A stretch of DNA of 64,000 bases from Proteobacteria bacterium 005FR1 (GTDB lineage: Bacteria > Pseudomonadota > Gammaproteobacteria > Pseudomonadales > Cellvibrionaceae), in assembly GCA_026192395.1 (NCBI GenBank), contig WACF01000001.1, forward strand, positions 2,540,309-2,604,308, given 5' to 3'. Under the pieces are notes generated by a model. The model did no database searches. It worked only from the letters and a program-made list of their open reading frames with translations, and was not told the DNA's origin. Made by a program: the position numbers and the translations under genes. Numbering within the stretch: position 1 is the first letter of the stretch; each line of letters starts with the position of its first letter. This document shows, one piece after another, positions 56,958 through 64,000 of the stretch.

Positions 56958-57500
56958 TCAAATCCTGACGGTGTAGTGAAGGCGCCGCACCAGCTGCGGA
57001 TCGATCCGCCGACATTGGTGCGTGGCAACGATGGTCAGGCCCGGAAATCGCGCGATTTGCTCGAGGAAGTGCTGTTCAGTGGGAGAAGGTGGCGCACCGG
57101 AGTCGGCAGTATTGGTTTTGCCAAACAGCGCTTCCGCTTCGTCGAACAACAACACGCTCGATTCCGGATCCGCCGACGCAAACACCTTATCAAGAACCTG
57201 CTGAGTGTCGCCGGAGCGATCATCACCCGGCAGCTCCGATAGATCCACATGAATGACCTGCCGGTCCAGCTCCCTGGCGAGCAGGCTGGCGGCGCGGGTT
57301 TTACCTGCGCCAGCGGGGCCGGAAAACAGTGCGGCGACGCGCTTTCCATTGCTTACCCGTCGCGCGATTTCCTGAACGGTTTTTCTGGCACGCGGTGTCA
57401 GGTCGAGATCCTCCCAATCGTGCGTCGCCGGATCCAGAACGCTGGCTTCCGCGACTCCCTGCACTTCATCAATTCTGCTTTGCGCATTGGCTGATGACAT
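56958..57500 (-). CDS. Minimal AAA+ ATPase
   Basis: A 180-residue protein with only the AAA+ nucleotide-binding core: Walker A SGPAGAGKTRAA (near 61), Walker B SVLLFDEAEALFG with the DE pair (near 120), and a sensor-1 region TIVATHQCRR. The usual C-terminal helical lid and any extra domain are absent, so it is shorter than known AAA proteins of 250 residues and more. Its N-terminal 35 residues are acidic. I do not recognise the family or a partner; it could be a regulator or chaperone subunit. Confidence 0.65.
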   Translation of the reverse strand: MSSANAQSRIDEVQGVAEASVLDPATHDWEDLDLTPRARKTVQEIARRVSNGKRVAALFSGPAGAGKTRAASLLARELDRQVIHVDLSELPGDDRSGDTQQVLDKVFASADPESSVLLFDEAEALFGKTNTADSGAPPSPTEQHFLEQIARFPGLTIVATHQCRRIDPQLVRRLHYTVRI

Positions 57501-57578
57501 GGTTCCCTCGCACTGATGGTTTTGTAAGGTTCGATCTCCGAAATGAGGTATGTCTTTCGCTGTAGTTGTCGAGATTTA

Positions 57579-57604
57579 GCTGCCGGTGAGCTCACACCGG
57601 CAGC
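57579..57604 (-). terminator. Hairpin after the unknown secreted protein gene
   Basis: Perfect 10-bp stem GCTGCCGGTG / CACCGGCAGC with a 6-base loop, 7 bases after the stop. A short A/T-rich tail follows, so it is a likely terminator. Confidence 0.6.
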
Positions 57605-57610
57605 CGGCAA

Positions 57611-58618
57611 TCAGTTGCTCTGCGCCTTTGCGGCTTCGCGTTCTTCCCGGCGGGCGCCACCCAGAATGCCGGGCAAACCGTAATTGCCTTCGTGGCAGGC
57701 GTATTCATAGATCTGTTCGTCGGTGGCCACGAAGGGAAGCTCACCGGTGAATGGCTGTTCGAAGGCCGCCGGGTCCTCAACGGTAAACCGGTAGACGATC
57801 TTGTCGTCCGCGACTCGCGTGAAGCGCTCGGTAACCACCATGTCCGGGGACGATCCCTGGAAACTCTGCTCGGGTCGGAAGTTGGTGGTTTTCACTACCA
57901 GCGTGTCCCCTTCCCAGTGGCCAATGGAATCACCCATCCACTTGCGGCGGGAATCATGCTCCAGGTTCTCGCCGATGCGGATGAGTCGAACGTCATGAAC
58001 CATCTCCACCAGAATCATCATGTAGCCGGGTACCTGCACAAACTGATAATGGCTGTTGTACATTACCGGCAGCATCGGCGGGCCGGAGAGTGAACCGAAG
58101 GAAAGCAGGCAGCGCTCTCCGAGAGAGCGACCCTCCGGGCCGTCGTTTCGATCTGGCCCTCGGCGCGCTGACATTCTTTCCTTTGCGTCTTTGGTCAGTC
58201 CCGGAATCTGGCCATTTGGTGGGTCGATGATCATGGAGGTGCGGTACTCTCCATCGATCTTGGCCACGCTCATGCCACGGTCGGTCCAGAACAGGTTGTA
58301 GTTGCCGACGGGGGGAAGCGCCGTCGCCTCGGGGGGTGGGGCATTGGGGTCAGTCGGTTTGGCATCGTCGGCGACGCGCTGGAGAGCGGCAGCACGAATT
58401 GCGGCGGCCTCCTCTTCCGTGAAGGCGCGACGGTTGCCCAGCTCAGCTGGTCGCTCCAGCGGGGTGGCAGTCGAGTTGCGCCATATGCCCTGAAAATCAG
58501 GTGTGCCGTCCGACAGCCGGGGCACCTCGTAATCCTCGGCGCCTGCGGAAAAAACCAGCAGACTTAAGGACGCACCCAGGATTGCTTTTGCGACTGTTCT
58601 CATTGCACGTGTTCTCAT
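57611..58618 (-). CDS. Secreted protein of unknown function (DGTPDFQGIW family)
   Basis: From ATG 58618 (GGAG 5 bases before) the 335-residue protein has a signal peptide (about 1-28). It then shows the widespread unnamed pattern DGTPDFQGIWRN, LGERCLLSFG, MYNSHYQFVQVPGYMMILVEMVHDVRLI, WMGDSIGHWEGDTLVVKTTNF and IYEYACHEGNYGLPGILGGARREE. Two conserved Cys (LGERC and EYAC) and His/Glu pairs could bind metal or form a disulfide. I know of no assigned activity. A longer in-frame form starts 42 bases earlier and lacks support. Confidence 0.75.
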   Translation of the reverse strand: MRTRAMRTVAKAILGASLSLLVFSAGAEDYEVPRLSDGTPDFQGIWRNSTATPLERPAELGNRRAFTEEEAAAIRAAALQRVADDAKPTDPNAPPPEATALPPVGNYNLFWTDRGMSVAKIDGEYRTSMIIDPPNGQIPGLTKDAKERMSARRGPDRNDGPEGRSLGERCLLSFGSLSGPPMLPVMYNSHYQFVQVPGYMMILVEMVHDVRLIRIGENLEHDSRRKWMGDSIGHWEGDTLVVKTTNFRPEQSFQGSSPDMVVTERFTRVADDKIVYRFTVEDPAAFEQPFTGELPFVATDEQIYEYACHEGNYGLPGILGGARREEREAAKAQSN

Positions 58619-58864
58619 CGATTCTCCACCTCGTAATGGCCGGGCATCGCAAGCACACATCGATGCTCGTTGTTATGGCGGCAGCCAGCCTTGTTATTTT
58701 CGACTCGTTTCCCTCGAAGCGTCTTTCTTGTGCCTGGAGCCAAACAGCCGGGCTAGCCATAGTACCCCCGGCTGGCACTTTTTCAATACCAGCTGTGTGA
58801 CTGCACGACGCGCAGGTGAGGGACGCGGGAAAACCGCGTCACTGCCCGACGGATGAACAGACTG

Positions 58865-59740
58865 CTAGGCGCGCAGGTTTCTCTGCACGATGCCCATGAA
58901 CTTATAGAGCAGCTGACTGGCTGCAAATTCGTAGGCGTGAAATCCCTCGATAGGCGCGAATTCCAGCAAATCGAATCCGATCAGCTCGCGCTGTTTTGCC
59001 ACCGACTCGAACAGTCCCAGCGTCTGATACCAACCCAAGCCGCCCGGCACTGGCGTTCCGGTGGACGGAAAAAGGGTCGGGTCGAGACCGTCGATGTCGA
59101 TGGTGAAGAAAACTTTTTTCGGAAAATCCTCCGGCAACTCGAGCGACATGATGTTGTTGGGCACTAGCACGTCCGCGTCCAAATGATGAACGCCATACTC
59201 CTTTCGCGCGGCCATCTCTTCTTCGCAGTAGGCGCGAATACCCAGCTGGTACAAAGGCAGGCCCGCCTCCACCACGCGCTTCATCACTGAGGCGTGGCTG
59301 AAAATGTCACCTTCATAGGCGTGGCGCAAATCCGCGTGGGCATCGATCTGCACAACGCCGAAATCCTTGATTCCCGCGTCCAGATATCCCTTGATGATGC
59401 CCCAGGTTACGGTGTGTTCGCCGCCGATGCCGACCGGCATGCCGCCGGAGGCGAGAATGGCGCGAGTGGCTTCGGCAATTCGCTCGATCACCGCGTCGGG
59501 ATCGCCGCTGCAGTCCACGGCCGGGTGCGTGTAGATGCCCAGGCTGCTCGGGTTGCTTTTGCCGTCCCAGGTTTCCAGTTGCTCGGATGCCTCGATAATC
59601 GCCTGCGGCCCCAGTGCGGTGCCGCCGCCATAGGAAACGGTTCGCTCAAAGGGAACTGGCAAAATGTGGAACTTTGCGGCTTCCGGCTTCGGTTGTTCGA
59701 TTTCGGAGCCGAGGAAAATCGTTGATTGTGACGCTGACAT
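58865..59740 (-). CDS. speB: Agmatinase
   Basis: Manganese ureohydrolase converting agmatine to putrescine and urea. The 291-residue protein has the metal motifs GGEHTVTWG, DAHADLRHAY, SHASVM and DIDGLDPTLFP in the ureohydrolase order. Agmatine specificity, rather than arginine, is inferred from the neighbouring arginine decarboxylase. It is the last gene of the leftward speA-dehydrogenase-decarboxylase-speB cluster, 23 bases after the decarboxylase. Confidence 0.92.
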   Translation of the reverse strand: MSASQSTIFLGSEIEQPKPEAAKFHILPVPFERTVSYGGGTALGPQAIIEASEQLETWDGKSNPSSLGIYTHPAVDCSGDPDAVIERIAEATRAILASGGMPVGIGGEHTVTWGIIKGYLDAGIKDFGVVQIDAHADLRHAYEGDIFSHASVMKRVVEAGLPLYQLGIRAYCEEEMAARKEYGVHHLDADVLVPNNIMSLELPEDFPKKVFFTIDIDGLDPTLFPSTGTPVPGGLGWYQTLGLFESVAKQRELIGFDLLEFAPIEGFHAYEFAASQLLYKFMGIVQRNLRA

Positions 59741-59763
59741 AAAGGTTCTCGCGGAAAAATCGT

Positions 59764-60927
59764 TCAGGACAGTCGCATTTTGAAGTCGTCATAGGAAAAC
59801 TCCCGGACCACCCGTAGCTCGTCGGTCTCGGAATTCCACAACACGATGGCTGGCAACTTGGTGCCGTTGAACGTGGTGGTCTTGACCATGGTGTAGTGGG
59901 CCATGTCTTCGAAAACGACTCGGTCGCCCACGTGCAGCGGGCGCGGAAAGGAGTAATCCCCTATCACGTCGCCGGCGAGGCAGGTCATTCCGCCAAGTCG
60001 GTAAGTATGGGCGAATTCACCCGGCTCACCGGCGCCAGTGATCTCCGCACGGTAAGGCATCTCCAGCGTATCCGGCATGTGACAGGTGGCGGAGGTGTTG
60101 AGAATGGCCTGATCCAGCTGATTCCAGCCAATATCCAGAACCCGCGTCGCCAGGACGCCAGTGCCGATGGCGAGCGCTTCGCCGGGCTCAAGATAAACCT
60201 GGACGTCGTAGCGACTGGCGAACTTCTTCACCGCTTCTATAAGTTCATCCACCTGGTAATCAGGGCGCGTGATGTGGTGACCGCCGCCGAAATTGATCCA
60301 TTCCATTTGCGGCAGGTACTCGCCGAATTTCTCTTCCACCGCGGCCAGCGTTCGCTGCAACGGCGGGAAAGCCTGCTCGCAGAGCGTGTGGAAATGCAGT
60401 CCGCTGATGCCGTCAAGGTCACGCCCCTGGAATTGGGACAAGGGAATGCCGAGTCGTGATCCGGGCGCGCAGGGATCGTAGATCGGGACTGCACCTTCGG
60501 AATGTTCCGGATTGATGCGCAAGCCGAAACTGAGCTGAGGGCGCTCTTTTTGGGCAGACAGCGCGAGATCCTTGAAGCGCTCCCACTGATTGAAGGAGTT
60601 GAAAACCACCTTGTCCGCAATGGAAAGAATCTGTCGCAGGTCGTTTTCGGCGTAAGCGGCGGAAAACACGTGGTTCTCACCGCCGTAGAATTCTTCCGCC
60701 AGCTTTGCTTCGTGCAATCCGCTCGAGCAGGTGCCACTCAGATACTTAGCCGTCAGCGGACCGAGTGACCACATGGAAAAAGCCTTCAGCGCGGCAAGAA
60801 CCTTCGCACCGCTTTCGCGCTGGACGCGATCGAGGATCTCCAGGTTTTCGCGAACGGCGACTTCGTCGACGATGTAGCAGAGGTCGGGAACTCGGGAGAG
60901 ATCAAGCTTGGAAAAGTCGGTGCGCAA
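59764..60927 (-). CDS. nspC: Carboxynorspermidine/carboxyspermidine decarboxylase
   Basis: PLP decarboxylase that turns carboxyspermidine (or carboxynorspermidine) into spermidine (or norspermidine). The 387-residue protein has the PLP lysine in VLAALKAFS (K48), the HFH motif GLHFHTLCE, the phosphate-binding GGGHHIT and a C-terminal SATCHMPDTLEMPYR segment with the active Cys. It starts at TTG 60927, backed by AGGAG 7 bases upstream; no ATG lies nearby. It forms a pathway with the dehydrogenase just upstream. Confidence 0.92.
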   Translation of the reverse strand: MRTDFSKLDLSRVPDLCYIVDEVAVRENLEILDRVQRESGAKVLAALKAFSMWSLGPLTAKYLSGTCSSGLHEAKLAEEFYGGENHVFSAAYAENDLRQILSIADKVVFNSFNQWERFKDLALSAQKERPQLSFGLRINPEHSEGAVPIYDPCAPGSRLGIPLSQFQGRDLDGISGLHFHTLCEQAFPPLQRTLAAVEEKFGEYLPQMEWINFGGGHHITRPDYQVDELIEAVKKFASRYDVQVYLEPGEALAIGTGVLATRVLDIGWNQLDQAILNTSATCHMPDTLEMPYRAEITGAGEPGEFAHTYRLGGMTCLAGDVIGDYSFPRPLHVGDRVVFEDMAHYTMVKTTTFNGTKLPAIVLWNSETDELRVVREFSYDDFKMRLS

Positions 60928-61042
60928 TGCTGGCTCCTGGGCTGAAGAAAAATCACCGGCATTCCGCGGGCTTTGAGAGTACCCCTGAGTTGATCAGGGG
61001 CCGAAATCCAGGAGCGGCGGACAGCAAAGTACTTCCGTTCCG

Positions 61043-61069
61043 TGGATTCCGGCCTGCGCCGGAATGACG
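61043..61069 (+). repeat. REP-like palindromic repeat (dispersed element)
   Basis: GGATTCCGGCCTGCGCCGGAATGACG-like element: 8-bp stem ATTCCGGC / GCCGGAAT with loop CTGC. The flank TGG before and GACG after resembles the GGATTCC-hairpin-GGAATGACG repeats dispersed in many proteobacteria. It lies between the dehydrogenase and decarboxylase genes. Confidence 0.6.
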
Positions 61070-61082
61070 TCTTGCGGGTATA

Positions 61083-62285
<1,203 letters not shown>

Positions 62286-62323
62286 ACGATCGCCCCCGTC
62301 CTTAATATCTATCGTGAGAATGT

Positions 62324-64000
62324 TTAACGTTCGAAGTAGGTGTAGCCGCGCAGGCTGTCAGTAAAGGCCTGCAGCATTTCCTTGCGCGCAGCAGGCGAAA
62401 TCTTACCTCGTCGCACGGCGCGCTCGGCGGACTTGCGAAATTTCTCCAGCATGTCCTGCGGGTTGTACTCCACGTAGGTGAGTACATCGGCAATTCGATC
62501 GCCCTGAAATTCGCGAACGAATTCAAAGTGGCCGTCTTCTTCGATGCGCACGCTCACCACGTTGGTATCGCCGAACAGGTTGTGCAGGTCGCCCAGCGTC
62601 TCCTGATAGGCGCCCACCAGGAATACGGCGAGGTGATATTCCTCGCCTCTGTTCACCGCGTGCAAGGGCAGTCTGGTCAGCTCGCCATTAGGATGCGCAA
62701 AACGATCGATCTTGCCGTCGCAGTCGCAGGTCAGATCCGCGAGAATCGCCTGTCGCGTTGGTTTTTCCTTCAGGCGCTCGATCGGCATGATCGGAAACAG
62801 CTGATCGATGGCCCAGATGTCCGGCAGCGACTGGAACACGCTGAAGTTACCGTAGTAAACGTCGGAAAGCAGTTCCGGCAGCGCTTCGAGTTCCGGCGAA
62901 ACCCGTCTTGCCTGCGGAAGCAGTTGGGCAATCTTGTAGAGCACCGCGCGGCAGTATTTGTCCGCCAGTGCGCGGTGGCGAAGATTCATCTGCCCGTGGC
63001 GAAACAGCTCGTAAACTTCGTCGCGATAATACAGGGCGTCGTTGAAACTTTCCTGCAAGTTACTTGGCGTGATCGATGACATCACCGTAGCGAGATTCAC
63101 GATCAGCTCATGAGCATCTTCTGGCGGCTGCGCGGGCAGATTGGCCGGCTCGGGCTTGCGCACATCCAGTACGTTGAACAACAGCACGGAGGAATATGCG
63201 ACCGTTGCACGGCCGGATTCGGTGACGATGACCGGGTGCGGAACGTCAGCGGAGTCCAGGGTTTCGATGACCGCTTCGACGATGTCCACGCAGTATTCGT
63301 CAAGCCGATAGTTCATGCTGTGAGTGCTGTTGGAGCGGGTACCGTCGTAGTCCACCGCAAGACCGCCACCCAAGTCCAGGTAACCCATGGGCGCGCCCTC
63401 TTCCACCAGGCTGACGTAATAACGGCAGGCTTCCAGCACGCCGACGCGGATATTGCGAATGTTGGGGATCTGCGAACCGATGTGTGCGTGCAGCAGTTGC
63501 AGGCAGTCGAGCATGTCGGCCGCTTTCAGCTGATCGATCACACTGATCAGCTGCGAAGGCGTCAGCCCGAAAATGCTCTGATCACCGCTGTCAGCCGCCC
63601 AATAGCCATCCACCTTTGCGGACAGCTTCATGCGCACGCCGATCAGGGGACGAATGCCCATTGCTTTGCTGCGCTCGATGATGATGGGAATTTCGGCCGG
63701 CGTTTCCGCCACGAAGAAGCAGCGAATGCCCATCTGCACCGCATAAAGGCCGAGTTCGATGAACTCCGCATCCTTATAGCCGTTGCAGACGATCAGACTT
63801 TCCGGATCTTCCAGCTGCGACAGCGCAATGATCAACTCCGCCTTGCTACCGGCTTCCAGACCGTGATGATAGCGGGCGCCGAAGGAGGCGATCTCTTCGA
63901 TTACATGGAACTGCTGATTGACCTTGATGGGAAACACACCGCGGTATTCATTCCGATAACCGGCACCAGCGATGGCTTTTGCGAAAGCTTCGTTAAGCTG
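62324..64000 (-). CDS. speA: Biosynthetic arginine decarboxylase (5' part cut by window end)
   Basis: PLP enzyme converting arginine to agmatine, first step of the polyamine cluster. The visible 558 codons run from LNEAFAKAIAGAGYRNEYRG, near the PLP lysine in VFPIKVNQQ, through HAHIGSQIPNIRNIRVG, GYLDLGGGLAVDYDGT (His and Gly-rich PLP contacts) and LPIMPIERL to the C-terminal end (SLRGYTYFER). About 75-90 N-terminal residues should lie beyond 64000. Followed by the dehydrogenase 38 bases downstream, so the two are likely cotranscribed. Confidence 0.95.
   Translation of the reverse strand, partial: QLNEAFAKAIAGAGYRNEYRGVFPIKVNQQFHVIEEIASFGARYHHGLEAGSKAELIIALSQLEDPESLIVCNGYKDAEFIELGLYAVQMGIRCFFVAETPAEIPIIIERSKAMGIRPLIGVRMKLSAKVDGYWAADSGDQSIFGLTPSQLISVIDQLKAADMLDCLQLLHAHIGSQIPNIRNIRVGVLEACRYYVSLVEEGAPMGYLDLGGGLAVDYDGTRSNSTHSMNYRLDEYCVDIVEAVIETLDSADVPHPVIVTESGRATVAYSSVLLFNVLDVRKPEPANLPAQPPEDAHELIVNLATVMSSITPSNLQESFNDALYYRDEVYELFRHGQMNLRHRALADKYCRAVLYKIAQLLPQARRVSPELEALPELLSDVYYGNFSVFQSLPDIWAIDQLFPIMPIERLKEKPTRQAILADLTCDCDGKIDRFAHPNGELTRLPLHAVNRGEEYHLAVFLVGAYQETLGDLHNLFGDTNVVSVRIEEDGHFEFVREFQGDRIADVLTYVEYNPQDMLEKFRKSAERAVRRGKISPAARKEMLQAFTDSLRGYTYFER

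Overview
The window looks like chromosome of a marine-type gammaproteobacterium. Core genes follow the gene order I know from Pseudomonas: mutL-amiB-tsaE-nnr-queG-orn, then a rhodanese and psd; and hemE-gltD-gltB, a damX-like gene, aroB-aroK-pilQPONM / ponA, maeB, rpmE / priA, an ftsN-like gene and hslVU. The protein sequences, a MutL with an endonuclease motif and many hydrolase/TonB-receptor genes suggest a Cellvibrionales/Halieaceae-like lineage. That placement is inference from memory, not from a search. I saw no tRNA, rRNA, insertion sequence, prophage or CRISPR array.

Layout. 1-9.7 kb: mismatch repair and cell-wall/housekeeping genes, ending with rhodanese and phosphatidylserine decarboxylase. 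9.7-11.1 kb: a degenerate HD-GYP protein at the junction of two conserved blocks. 11.3-18.3 kb: hemE and glutamate synthase (gltDB). 18.8-27 kb: one long leftward unit, pilMNOPQ-aroK-aroB-damX-like, joining type IV pilus assembly to shikimate-pathway genes, with divergent PBP1A. 29.7-38 kb: malic enzyme, a secreted nuclease, rpmE, priA, a SPOR-domain protein and hslVU. hslVU has a near-perfect heat-shock promoter, a leader hairpin, and an unusual hslV-hslU gap holding five 14-bp tandem repeats.

38-58 kb is accessory: cupin, thioesterase, secreted CocE-type hydrolase, serine hydroxymethyltransferase, an alpha/beta hydrolase, a TonB-dependent receptor, a sodium:solute symporter and a divergent TetR regulator. 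Three copies of the inverted repeat TTCAAC-N4-GTTGAA lie at the receptor and symporter promoters, two of them inside the -35/-10 spacers, so this reads as one TetR-repressed uptake regulon for an unknown substrate. After it come an EAL phosphodiesterase, SlyD, a Kef-type antiporter, RhlE helicase, a redoxin/cytochrome c/copper-monooxygenase-like fusion, another alpha/beta hydrolase, a minimal AAA+ ATPase and a secreted protein of unknown function.

58.8-64 kb is a polyamine cluster: arginine decarboxylase (cut by the window end), carboxy(nor)spermidine dehydrogenase, carboxy(nor)spermidine decarboxylase and agmatinase. Together they can take arginine to agmatine, putrescine and then spermidine by the aspartate-semialdehyde route, with no need for S-adenosylmethionine decarboxylase.
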